A stretch of DNA of 12,555 bases from Candidatus Firestonebacteria bacterium RIFOXYA2_FULL_40_8 (GCA_001778355.1 MFGS01000038.1:1-12555); one strand, 5' to 3'; positions 6,228-12,320 are shown, numbered from the stretch's first letter. Made by a program: numbers and translations. Notes: generated from the sequence alone by a model not told the origin.

Positions 6228-6290
6228 CTATTTCTTTTTGCCTTTCTTCGCTTTCTTCTTTGCTACCTTTTTCGCTTTTTTCTTTGCCAC
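6228..6290 (-). CDS. 20-residue Lys/Ala-rich basic peptide (small gene)
   Basis: A GTG start at 6290 follows a near-perfect AAAGGAGG site by eight bases and opens a 20-codon frame ending in TAG. The peptide is almost wholly Lys and Ala (MAKKKAKKVAK, then more of the same, ending GKKK), like the tail of histone-H1-type or other nucleic-acid-binding basic proteins. A nine-bp hairpin follows 14 bases after the stop. Strong ribosome site, complete short frame and hairpin together support a real gene, although no family can be assigned. It lies between rubredoxin and the flavoprotein gene. The extreme AAG/AAA composition also means the frame could arise by chance in purine-rich DNA. If translated, it would likely bind RNA or DNA (inference). 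Confidence 0.5.
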   Translation of the reverse strand: MAKKKAKKVAKKKAKKGKKK

Positions 6291-6354
6291 AGTTGTATCC
6301 TCCTTTGGCAAAGCCCATTACAATTAGGAAGGCCAGCCATTAATATAAGTTTAT

Positions 6355-6423
6355 GGTATCGGGTCGCGAGTGGCGGGTTTCAGGTTTTTCTTTTTCCCGT
6401 TACTCGCAACTCGTAACCCGTTA
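6355..6423. repeat. Repeat element F: inverted pair of GGTAACG-type 7-base arrays
   Basis: The left array (6355-6382) has four units fitting RGTNNCR. The right array (6396-6423) has four units on the opposite strand fitting CYCGYWA. The 13-base gap makes this a compact long hairpin, directly after the rubredoxin stop. Its RNA could act as the 3' end of the flavodiiron-rubredoxin message (inference). The remaining bases between genes at 6065-6428 hold only the array at 6140, the small peptide gene and its hairpin. Confidence 0.8.
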
Positions 6424-6428
6424 CCTTT

Positions 6429-6590
6429 TTATTTTACTTCCTCAAACATATCTTTTGTTACCCCGCACTGGGGACAAACCCAAGCAGAAGGGATCTGTTC
6501 AAACGAAGTTCCCGGAGCAATCTTTCCGTCAGGATCCCCGATTGCCGGATCATAGATATACCCGCACACAGTACAACGATATTTTTTCAT
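6429..6590 (-). CDS. Rubredoxin
   Basis: A 53-residue protein begins MKKYRCTVCGYIYDPAIGDP and ends with VCPQCGVTKDMFEEV. It has the two CxxCG knuckles (C6/C9 and C39/C42) and the conserved aromatic residues of a classical one-iron rubredoxin, at the family's normal length. Rubredoxin is a small cytoplasmic electron carrier. Here it starts 11 bases after the flavodiiron gene stops, and its Shine-Dalgarno site overlaps that stop (TAGGAG), so the two are almost certainly co-transcribed and translationally coupled. Its job is therefore most likely to feed electrons to the flavodiiron protein during O2 or NO reduction. The reductase that supplies rubredoxin is not obvious in the window; the flavoprotein at 5150-6064 is a possible but unproven candidate. 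Confidence 0.95.
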   Translation of the reverse strand: MKKYRCTVCGYIYDPAIGDPDGKIAPGTSFEQIPSAWVCPQCGVTKDMFEEVK

Positions 6591-6601
6591 AAAAAGTTCT
6601 C

Positions 6602-7795
6602 CTAAACAGTTTTTATCTTCTTTCCGAATTCAACGCCATATTCAAATAACTTTTTCATCTCATCTTTATCGGGCACGAACTGGCATTGAATTAGAGGAGC
6701 AGCAATCTCAACACCCATCTCCGTCAATTTTCCTTCAATACTCTTCGCCGCACCGCCGCCCCATCCGTACGAACCGAAAGCCGCGCCGATTCTTCCTTTT
6801 GGTTTCATATCTTTAAGGAAAGCCATAAAGCCTGCGATGCTAGGCAGCATGTCGTTACCATGAGTGGATGATCCAATAAGGAATCCTTTGGCATCGAGCA
6901 TTTCTTTAACAACATCAGTTTTATCTGCAGTAGACACATCAGATATTACGACCTTAACCCCTGTTGAAGTAATTCCATCGCCTATGGTCTTGGCCATTAT
7001 TTCAGTTGATTTCCACATGGTTTCGTAGGCAATAACTACTTTTGAGGTAGTTTCATTTTTCGCCCATTTAATGTAGGCGTTGATAATCTTCATCGGGTCT
7101 TTCCGCCAAATTATCCCGTGACTAGGGGCGATCATATTGATTTTTATCCCCATTTTTACCACTTCTTCAATCTTCCTTGATACTAAAGGGCTAAACGGCA
7201 GAAGAATATTTGCGTAGTAAGCGGCGGCCTCATCCATAAGCTCACACTGATCAATCTCATCATCAAACCTTTTTGAAGTGCTTATATGCTGCCCAAACGC
7301 ATCGTTGGGCAGCAGAAGTTCCAGCTCCGGAATATATGTGAACATGCTGTCCGGCCAATGGAGCATCGGAGCTTCTACAAAAGCAAGGGTGTTTTTTCCG
7401 AGAGAGATCTTGTCCCCGGTTTTTACTGTTTGCCACTCCCAATTGCAGTAATAATTCCTATTCATCCCCAATTTACATTTTTCTGTGCCGATCACTTTGG
7501 CTTTGGGGCAGTACTTCATAATTTCGGGTACGGAACCTGAATGATCCCTTTCTACGTGGTTAACCACCATATAATCAATTTTTTCCAGAGGAACAACTTC
7601 TCTGATATTTGCGATTAATTCTTCCGAGAATGGAGTGTAAACAGAATCTATGAGGGCAATTTTTTCATCAACGACAAGGTAGGAGTTGTAAGTAGTGCCT
7701 CTTTTGGTAGTGTAGGTGTGACCGTGAAAACTTTTGGAGTTCCAATCTACTGAGCCGACCCAGTAAACCCCTTCTTTAATTTTTACCGCAGACAA
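6602..7795 (-). CDS. fprA: A-type flavodiiron protein (O2/NO reductase)
   Basis: This 397-residue protein combines a metallo-beta-lactamase-like diiron domain (about 1-250) with a C-terminal flavodoxin domain (about 253-397, beginning KVVIAYETMW). The full set of diiron ligands is visible: H80-x-E82-x-D84-H85 in NHVERDHSG, H146 (LHWPDSM), D165 (NDAFG) and H226 (APSHG). Family members reduce O2 to water and/or NO to N2O in the cytoplasm, with electrons from rubredoxin, and rubredoxin is encoded directly downstream. No extra rubredoxin or reductase domain is fused, so it is class A. The start is TTG at 7795: a strong GGGAGG lies just upstream, an in-frame stop comes five codons further up, and no ATG intervenes. 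It is divergent from the Cys-rich gene at 8005 across 209 bases. Confidence in the product is very high; substrate preference (O2 against NO) is unknown. Confidence 0.96.
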   Translation of the reverse strand: MSAVKIKEGVYWVGSVDWNSKSFHGHTYTTKRGTTYNSYLVVDEKIALIDSVYTPFSEELIANIREVVPLEKIDYMVVNHVERDHSGSVPEIMKYCPKAKVIGTEKCKLGMNRNYYCNWEWQTVKTGDKISLGKNTLAFVEAPMLHWPDSMFTYIPELELLLPNDAFGQHISTSKRFDDEIDQCELMDEAAAYYANILLPFSPLVSRKIEEVVKMGIKINMIAPSHGIIWRKDPMKIINAYIKWAKNETTSKVVIAYETMWKSTEIMAKTIGDGITSTGVKVVISDVSTADKTDVVKEMLDAKGFLIGSSTHGNDMLPSIAGFMAFLKDMKPKGRIGAAFGSYGWGGGAAKSIEGKLTEMGVEIAAPLIQCQFVPDKDEMKKLFEYGVEFGKKIKTV

Positions 7796-7824
7796 AGAGC
7801 ACCTCCCGTACTAATCTTATATAT

Positions 7825-7853
7825 AGTTTACATCAAGAATCATTAAATTACAA
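7825..7853 (-). promoter_or_regulatory. Candidate sigma70-type promoter of the flavodiiron gene
   Basis: On the minus strand, TTGTAA (7853-7848) is followed after exactly 17 bases by TAAACT (7830-7825), about 30 bases before the flavodiiron start. The -10 matches the consensus at four of six positions, so it is a modest candidate. The surrounding 7800-8000 region is AT-rich with homopolymer A/T tracts, typical of promoter DNA between divergent genes. No convincing operator palindrome was seen. Confidence 0.35.
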
Positions 7854-8004
7854 TACATATTAGCATTTTTTTTGAATTATTTTCTATGATTTCCGTCAAC
7901 TTAGATTTTTATTTTCTACATGATATCTGTCATATTTATTTTTTTCAAAACATATTAAAATAATCCTAGAAAAGATTTTAATTTCACAAAAGGGGGAAAT
8001 AAAT

Positions 8005-8127
8005 ATGGGCGGATGTTCATGTTGCGGCGGAAGCGGAGCGAGTTGCACCACGTATAAATGCGCGACCTGTGGAAAGACCAGCACCAAGCCGGGAAATTGC
8101 TGCGGTAAGCCGATGGCAAAGAAGTAA
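8005..8127 (+). CDS. 40-residue Cys-rich protein with desulforedoxin-like C-terminal half
   Basis: The frame opens with ATG at 8005, eight bases after AGGGGG, and ends with TAA. Eight of 40 residues are Cys (positions 4, 6, 7, 14, 19, 22, 32, 33). Residues 17-37 read YKCATCG, then PGNCCGKPM. The YKCxxCG and CCGxxM pieces are those of desulforedoxin and desulfoferrodoxin N-terminal domains, where CxxC plus CC bind one Fe (or Zn). The linker between the two Cys pairs is nine residues here against about fifteen in desulforedoxin. The first 14 residues hold a second Gly/Cys cluster (MGGCSCCGG) that could bind another metal. It is divergent from the flavodiiron/rubredoxin genes and ends in a strong terminator, so a role in O2 or metal stress is plausible (inference). 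A zinc-ribbon or metallothionein-like protein is the main alternative. Confidence 0.75.
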   Translation: MGGCSCCGGSGASCTTYKCATCGKTSTKPGNCCGKPMAKK

Positions 8128-8186
8128 CCCCGTACCACTCGTTAAGACTCGGGTGCAGGGTTCGAAAAGAAATATTATTTAGAATT

Positions 8187-8221
8187 AAAAAGGACAGATA
8201 TTAATAGCATCTGTCCTTTTT
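8187..8221. terminator. Bidirectional intrinsic terminator
   Basis: A perfect 13-bp stem (AAAAAGGACAGAT at 8187-8199 with ATCTGTCCTTTTT at 8209-8221) has a nine-base loop and a T-rich tail on both strands. It would end the Cys-rich gene on the plus strand and the lipoprotein-like gene (stop at 8245) on the minus strand. This is the clearest terminator in the window. Confidence 0.93.
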
Positions 8222-8244
8222 GTTTTCACTTAGCCGTGCTGTTC

Positions 8245-9216
8245 TTATTCCTCGTATGTCCCCGACCACTCCCATCCTTCACCTGTTGGAGTTTGTCTTA
8301 TATCAAAATATCGAGCACTCCAATTGATATTATTATTAATCCCTTGCCAACCGATAGTTTTCAAATACCCGTCAACTTCTCCAATAACCTTGATATCTTT
8401 ATCTCCTTCCGCCTCATAATTCATTTGACCCCACCCGCTTACCTCTGAAGCATATTTTCCTCTTGCCATTATTGGACTTTGTAGTTTTCCCAAAGATTTA
8501 AAGTCTTTTTTATTCAACAATACCTTTATTCTTTCAATGAGATCTTTTCGCTCTTTAAATACCCATTTTTTATCACCTTTTATCCAGGCAATATAGCAAT
8601 CCGCCTCTTCAATAGGATCAAAAGAACAAATAATTGGAATTCCCCTCTCGCTGCTAACTAATCTAAACATCTTCAATGCCTTATCAATATTTTTTTGCTT
8701 TAGTTCATTTTTTCCGGAAAAAACTATATCCGTTAAAACGCCACCGATATCCTCGGAAATCGCATTTTTGGTATCTGCATCCATGTCTTTGTCATTTTTT
8801 ATTTTCCTTTTCAAATCATATAAGAATTCAAAGTCTTTAAAAACCACCCCGCGAGAATACGTCTCCATAATAGTTGCACCAACCAATAGTTTTGTCTTTG
8901 AATCAAAATAGCATCTCAGTCCATTTGTGCCATAATAAATTACATGTTTTTTTAAATATACATCATCAAACTCCTTAATATTTGTAAAATTTTCTTTCAT
9001 TGATCTGCAAATACTAGTCACTTGCTCAATGTTCATCCCAATTCTTATTTTGTATTGCCCAAGTGTACTATAATCCTCTTTATTAGAGCCCATCTCTGAA
9101 GATTGCAAAACCACAGGTACATGTTCCGTGTTTATGTTTTCTTTTTTCCCGCAAGACATATTAAAAAATACCAATATACCCACTAGTAGGGACAGAACTA
9201 TGCTTTTCATTCTCAT
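8245..9216 (-). CDS. Hypothetical exported, probably lipoprotein
   Basis: A 323-residue protein I do not recognise. The N-terminus (MRMKSIVLSLLVGILVFFNM) is a basic, hydrophobic export signal ending at SC22GKKEN, a probable lipid-attachment Cys, although Asn and Met at -3 and -2 make a poor lipobox. The remainder is soluble and charged. Residues about 35-110 are mixed alpha/beta, a Lys-rich helical part follows, and the C-terminal third is Gly- and Trp-rich and likely beta-stranded (SGWGQMNYEAEG, then GWEWSGTYEE at the end). The ATG at 9216 has GAGG five bases upstream; a second in-frame ATG at 9210 is possible. It is a lone gene: a bidirectional terminator follows its stop and a repeat-filled spacer separates it from pgi. 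AT content looks higher than in neighbouring genes by eye, which may hint at a different origin. No function is proposed. Confidence 0.75.
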   Translation of the reverse strand: MRMKSIVLSLLVGILVFFNMSCGKKENINTEHVPVVLQSSEMGSNKEDYSTLGQYKIRIGMNIEQVTSICRSMKENFTNIKEFDDVYLKKHVIYYGTNGLRCYFDSKTKLLVGATIMETYSRGVVFKDFEFLYDLKRKIKNDKDMDADTKNAISEDIGGVLTDIVFSGKNELKQKNIDKALKMFRLVSSERGIPIICSFDPIEEADCYIAWIKGDKKWVFKERKDLIERIKVLLNKKDFKSLGKLQSPIMARGKYASEVSGWGQMNYEAEGDKDIKVIGEVDGYLKTIGWQGINNNINWSARYFDIRQTPTGEGWEWSGTYEE

Positions 9217-9230
9217 TTCACCCTCATTGT

Positions 9231-9275
9231 GTAGTTGCCCGATTTCATCGAGCGCCCAATGAATTGGGCAACTAC
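9231..9275. repeat. Nested, mutually exclusive inverted repeats
   Basis: GTAGTTGCCC (9231-9240) is complementary to GGGCAACTAC (9266-9275). An inner GCCCAAT (9254-9260) is complementary to ATTGGGC (9263-9269), which shares bases with the outer arm. Only one pairing can form at a time. It lies 15 bases upstream of the lipoprotein-like gene start and looks like an interspersed palindromic repeat. Confidence 0.65.
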
Positions 9276-9290
9276 GAATAAAGACACTGG

Positions 9291-9312
9291 ATTCCGGGTC
9301 TAAGCCCGGAAT
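9291..9312. repeat. Palindromic repeat ATTCCGGG/CCCGGAAT
   Basis: A perfect 8-bp stem with a six-base loop, next to the nested repeat at 9231. This kind of ATTCCGGG palindrome is common as a dispersed extragenic repeat in bacteria. No terminator T run follows. Confidence 0.6.
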
Positions 9313-9334
9313 GACAAAAAGAAACTCACTTACC

Positions 9335-9441
9335 TTAAAAACCTTACAAACTTTACAAACCTTATCTCGCTATGTCAACAAATGTTGACATCTACACATA
9401 CTTCCTATCGAGAAAAGCTTTGCTTATAAACTTTATAAACT
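9335..9441. repeat. Repeat element G: direct 9-base arrays around a structured core
   Basis: This element lies between pgi and the lipoprotein-like gene. The left array (9335-9361) has three 9-base units fitting TTAMAAACY. The right array (9424-9441) has two identical TTATAAACT units, in the same direction as the left, unlike the inverted arms elsewhere. They bracket the second copy of the 64-base core. Confidence 0.75.
9363..9426. repeat. 64-base structured core, copy 2
   Basis: Same layout and length as copy 1: TCTCG (9365-9369), an 8-bp-stem palindrome TGTCAACAAATGTTGACA (9373-9390), a 15-base spacer, CGAGA (9409-9413), and AAGC-TTT-GCTT (9415-9425). In the palindrome, the middle bases differ from copy 1 but pairing is kept and even extended by one pair. 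Confidence 0.85.
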
Positions 9442-10904
9442 TACAAAAGAAACTTGCGTTTCTTTTGTACCGAATTACTCTCTATTTCTTTCGCCACTTC
9501 GGGTTTTAAACCGGGCTTCTTCAGCTTGTAATACATGTAGTTTTTGTAGCTTTCCACGCCGGGTTGGTTAAAGGCGTTGATATTTAGAAGTTCACCCTCA
9601 TAGGCGGTGGCCATTTCGAAGAAGAATAAAAGTTCTCCCCAGCTGAAAGCGTTTATCTCCGGCATAGTAATTGTGCAGTTGGGACGGTTTTCTCTGGTTA
9701 AAGCCCACTCCGTACCTTCCTGCGCAACCGACAGGAGTACACTGTATTTTTTACCGGCAAGGAAATCTTTTGTATCCGGAACCTTTACATCATTCTTAAA
9801 TTTATTTATTTTTATAAATGTAAGAACCTTATTATTTTCGCCTTCAATATTATTTTGCTGGATAGAGTGAAGATCGTTGGTACCTCTGGCGGCGACAGGA
9901 GTACGTCCCGTGTTCAGGATATTTTCCCCGTTAACCCATTTCTCCACTCCACTCTCAAAAATTACTTTCCTTTCGAACTTTTTACCGGTACTTTCAGCCA
10001 GAAGCTGAATATACCAATCCGCAGTGGATTTCAGCTGTTCGGAAAAGGGCATCAATACGGCAATATCCATTCCTTTTTCTTTATATAGTATAGTATGGAG
10101 CAGTGCGTACATGAAAGCAGGATTTCTTTTAATATCTGCTTTCATACAACGTTTCGCCATAGCGCCGGCACCCGATAAAACATCTTTAATTTTTATACCA
10201 ATAATAGCAAGGTGAAGTAATCCCATATTGAACTCAGAAAACCTCCCGCCAACGCCTTCAAGTAGAGGAAGACTCCTAAAAGAAAGCCCGTCCTTCCCGT
10301 TTGCTTCATTTACTTTCTTCCTGAGTGTTCCGGACTTCGGGTCTGTAATCGCAAAAACCTGCCTGCCGTAATTTTTCCCCGCACCTTTCTTTAACCAGTT
10401 AAGTGTAATTTCAAACGCCGCTTTCGTCTCCGAAGTTTCCCCTGATTTTGATATACAAACAACAAAGGTCTTTTTAGGGTTAAGATTAGAAAGAAGTACC
10501 GAAAGAGTTTCCGGGTCCAGATTATTCCCTTCAAAATAAACTCTGGGCCTTTTCTTCCTGGCGCCGGCAAAATCATTATGGTAAGGTGACAAAAGCGCGT
10601 CCTGCGCCGCTTTTAATCCGAGAAAAGAACCGCCAATCCCGAGAAAGAGAACATTTTCATATTTTTTCGCAATATCTGCGCCAAATTTCTGTATTTCGCT
10701 TATTAACTTCGCATCCTGCCTTGGCAGGTTAAACCATTCAAGAGAAAGCCGGATTCTTGCTTCTTTATCCGCAAAAAGCTTTGAAAGATGATCAAAAGCT
10801 CCTTGAGCGTCTTTCGAGTAATCTTTTAGCTCTCTTTCCGTAACTCCGTGGTTCTTCCCCACATTAAAATCAAACAGCCCGTTGAAATCAAATTTTAGTG
10901 ACAT
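9441..10904 (-). CDS. pgi: Glucose-6-phosphate isomerase
   Basis: This 487-residue protein interconverts glucose-6-phosphate and fructose-6-phosphate in cytoplasmic glycolysis and gluconeogenesis. The bacterial PGI signatures are in order: LGIGGSFLGLKAA near residue 93 and VCISKSGETSETKAAF (phosphate-binding SIS-domain loop), followed by GVGGRFSEFNMGLL, STADWYIQLLAESTGKK, DLHSIQQ (active-site His region) and, close to the end, FNQPGVESYKNYMYYKL, whose Lys is the conserved catalytic-region lysine. Length and motifs indicate an intact enzyme. The ATG at 10904 follows a GGGGG site by only three to four bases. It is oriented away from the thioredoxin operon and appears to be a single-gene unit. 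Its last nine codons and stop form a perfect 12-bp hairpin. The link to the redox genes nearby looks positional only. Confidence 0.97.
   Translation of the reverse strand: MSLKFDFNGLFDFNVGKNHGVTERELKDYSKDAQGAFDHLSKLFADKEARIRLSLEWFNLPRQDAKLISEIQKFGADIAKKYENVLFLGIGGSFLGLKAAQDALLSPYHNDFAGARKKRPRVYFEGNNLDPETLSVLLSNLNPKKTFVVCISKSGETSETKAAFEITLNWLKKGAGKNYGRQVFAITDPKSGTLRKKVNEANGKDGLSFRSLPLLEGVGGRFSEFNMGLLHLAIIGIKIKDVLSGAGAMAKRCMKADIKRNPAFMYALLHTILYKEKGMDIAVLMPFSEQLKSTADWYIQLLAESTGKKFERKVIFESGVEKWVNGENILNTGRTPVAARGTNDLHSIQQNNIEGENNKVLTFIKINKFKNDVKVPDTKDFLAGKKYSVLLSVAQEGTEWALTRENRPNCTITMPEINAFSWGELLFFFEMATAYEGELLNINAFNQPGVESYKNYMYYKLKKPGLKPEVAKEIESNSVQKKRKFLL
9442..9469 (-). terminator. Perfect 12-bp hairpin at the pgi 3' end
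   Basis: TACAAAAGAAAC (9442-9453) and GTTTCTTTTGTA (9458-9469) are fully complementary. On the pgi strand the loop is GCAA, a GNRA-type tetraloop. The stem includes the last coding bases and reaches into the stop codon. A T-rich but interrupted tail follows, so a terminator is likely though not certain. Confidence 0.6.
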
Positions 10905-10922
10905 AAGCCCCCTTTAAAATAA

Positions 10923-10992
10923 AATTACAAATTACGAATGACAATATAAGGGAGGATATAACTCATCATATTGTAATTCGTCCTTTGTACTT
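10923..10992. repeat. Repeat element H: inverted pair of AATTACA-type 7-base arrays
   Basis: The left array (10923-10943) has three units fitting AATKACR. The right array (10972-10992) has three units on the opposite strand. The arms, extended to 24 bases each (10924-10947 and 10968-10991), are complementary at 20 of 24 positions. It lies in the pgi leader, 19 bases before the pgi start. Confidence 0.8.
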
Positions 10993-11050
10993 GTTGTTGA
11001 CTGCAGTATACCTTAATTATTTTACCATATTATTTAGTGTTATTCTACTT

Positions 11051-11070
11051 TATGTGACTAGGGTCATATA
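11051..11070 (+). promoter_or_regulatory. Candidate operator (CRP/FNR-like palindrome)
   Basis: TATGTGAC and GTCATATA, separated by four bases, form an inverted repeat with one mismatch. Written as TGTGA-N6-TCATA, it resembles the CRP/FNR-family pattern TGTGA-N6-TCACA with one change. Its centre is about 51 bases before the transcription start predicted from the adjacent -35/-10, which is not a standard class I or II position. A chance palindrome is quite possible. Confidence 0.3.
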
Positions 11071-11076
11071 TAAATT

Positions 11077-11105
11077 TTGACAATAGGGTATTATAATGTT
11101 ATATT
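11077..11105 (+). promoter_or_regulatory. Sigma70-type promoter of the thioredoxin-ccdA operon
   Basis: A perfect -35 TTGACA (11077-11082) is followed after exactly 17 bases by TATATT (11100-11105), placing transcription start near 11112 and the thioredoxin ATG about 26 bases later. A TATAAT at 11092-11097 is only nine bases from the -35 and so does not pair with it. Confidence 0.75.
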
Positions 11106-11137
11106 GTTAAAGATTGAGCTGAAGGAGTTAAATATAA

Positions 11138-11461
11138 ATGTCAACTTTCATAGAGACGGACGATATTAAATACGAAGGAGATATAAAGAAGAGTACAGGG
11201 TTGTTAGTTGTACTTTTCAAGTCGGAATGGTGCGCTTCCTGTAAAAGGCTCTGGCCCATCGCGGAGAAAGTATCAGAAGATTATAAAGATAAAGCAACGT
11301 TTGTCTGGACTGATGCCGCTAAAAACCTGAAAGTTGCTACGGAGTTAGGAGTTCTTGCAATTCCCACTCTTATTATTTTAAAGGGAGGAATCGAAAAAGC
11401 CAGAAATATCGGCTACATGCCGGAAAACGATTTAAAAGCTTTTATCGATAAAAACACATGA
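11138..11461 (+). CDS. Thioredoxin-like protein
   Basis: This 107-residue protein has a thioredoxin fold with WCASCK (C32, C35) at the N-terminus of the active-site helix and the cis-proline motif AIPTLI (P76). Family enzymes reduce disulfides. There is no signal peptide, so it acts in the cytoplasm. The Ala-Ser active-site pair differs from the GP of housekeeping thioredoxin, and the early WCASCK context resembles the DsbD C-terminal domain and other dedicated thioredoxins. The ATG at 11138 is preceded by AAGGAG. Its stop overlaps the start of the ccdA-like gene (ATGA), so the proteins are made together. It most likely hands electrons to that membrane protein (inference). The reductase supplying it could be the flavoprotein at 5150-6064, though that gene is far away and on the other strand. 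Confidence 0.93.
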   Translation: MSTFIETDDIKYEGDIKKSTGLLVVLFKSEWCASCKRLWPIAEKVSEDYKDKATFVWTDAAKNLKVATELGVLAIPTLIILKGGIEKARNIGYMPENDLKAFIDKNT

Positions 11462-12177
11462 CAGAAATAATAAATCAACTTGCAGGGAATTTAAAAATTG
11501 CGTTACAGAATGACGCTTTTCTGGCCTATGGATTAATATTTCTAGCCGGTATTTTAACCAGTTTTGAGCCTTGCATCTACACCATGCTTCCCGTGACAGT
11601 CACTTTCATCTCTAAATATTCGGGAGGTTCAAAGTTTAAGGGTTTTATACTCTCCGTAATATATGTGATGGGTATTGCCATAACTTATACTGTCTTAGGT
11701 ATAGTTGTTGCTCTAACAGCAGGTTCGGTCTTCGGTCAATTTCAAACAAGCTTGTGGCCAAATTTACTTATGGGACTCGTCTGCATCGGTCTCGCCTTGT
11801 CCATGTTTGACGTCTACGAGATCAGAATGCCGCAGTTCATAACCAACCTGGCAGGAAAAAAAGTAGGCTCGGGGTTTTTCTCCATATTTTTTCTGGGTTT
11901 AATCTCGGGTCTTGTTGTAGGACCTTGCGCAGGCGCAGTACTTCTTGTTGCGCTTACTTATGTCGCCAGGAGTCATAACGTTTTCTTTGGAGGTACTCTT
12001 CTTTTTACTTTTTCCATGGGCATGGGAGTACTACTGCTTATCGTCGGTACTTTCTCGGGACTCTTAATGTCTATACCTAAAGCCGGAGAATGGATGCTGA
12101 AGATCAGGAAATTCATGGGCGTAGCAATGATAATTATCGGCTTGTATTTTCTGTATCAAGCCTATCAAGCCCTGTAA
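11458..12177 (+). CDS. ccdA: CcdA/DsbD-type thiol-electron transporter
   Basis: This 239-residue integral membrane protein has about six hydrophobic segments. The two conserved intramembrane cysteines are in TSFEPCIYTMLPVTVTF (C39) and GLVVGPCAGAVLL (C157), in pseudo-symmetric positions as in CcdA and the DsbD transmembrane domain. The stretch YEIRMP before the second half matches the DsbD style. Family members carry electrons from cytoplasmic thioredoxin to thiol-redox proteins outside the membrane. The start overlaps the thioredoxin stop by four bases (ATGA) and no separate ribosome site is visible, so translational coupling is likely. A TlpA/ResA-like exported protein follows 143 bases downstream, the expected recipient. 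The gene looks intact. Whether the pathway serves cytochrome c maturation or another periplasmic thiol target cannot be said from the window. Confidence 0.93.
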   Translation: MTEIINQLAGNLKIALQNDAFLAYGLIFLAGILTSFEPCIYTMLPVTVTFISKYSGGSKFKGFILSVIYVMGIAITYTVLGIVVALTAGSVFGQFQTSLWPNLLMGLVCIGLALSMFDVYEIRMPQFITNLAGKKVGSGFFSIFFLGLISGLVVGPCAGAVLLVALTYVARSHNVFFGGTLLFTFSMGMGVLLLIVGTFSGLLMSIPKAGEWMLKIRKFMGVAMIIIGLYFLYQAYQAL

Positions 12178-12269
12178 GGAAGCAAAGAAAGTAAGTGAAG
12201 CAGGGACAGCAAGTACAGAAAGAACAAAAGAAAAAGCAGGATCAGTTCTATAAAATAATACTACATTAA

Positions 12270-12297
12270 ATTGTCAATCGTAAATCGTCAATTGTAA
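12270..12297. repeat. Single 7-base array (ATYGTMA type)
   Basis: Four 7-base units fitting ATYGTMA lie 24 bases upstream of the redoxin-like gene. No inverted partner is visible. The remainder of this spacer (12178-12265) is purine-rich, with a weak 9-base periodicity. Confidence 0.75.
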
Positions 12298-12320
12298 ATT
12301 AATTCAACGGAGGTTTTCAA

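Noticed and set aside
11077..11097. TTGACA paired with TATAAT
   Set aside because: The gap is nine bases, too short for a sigma70 promoter; TATATT at 11100 gives the proper 17.
12167..12253. Coding extension of ccdA in the +1 frame (Lys/Glu/Ala-rich tail)
   Set aside because: The CcdA family length is complete at 12177. The following frame has no start or ribosome site and looks like purine-rich 9-base periodic spacer.
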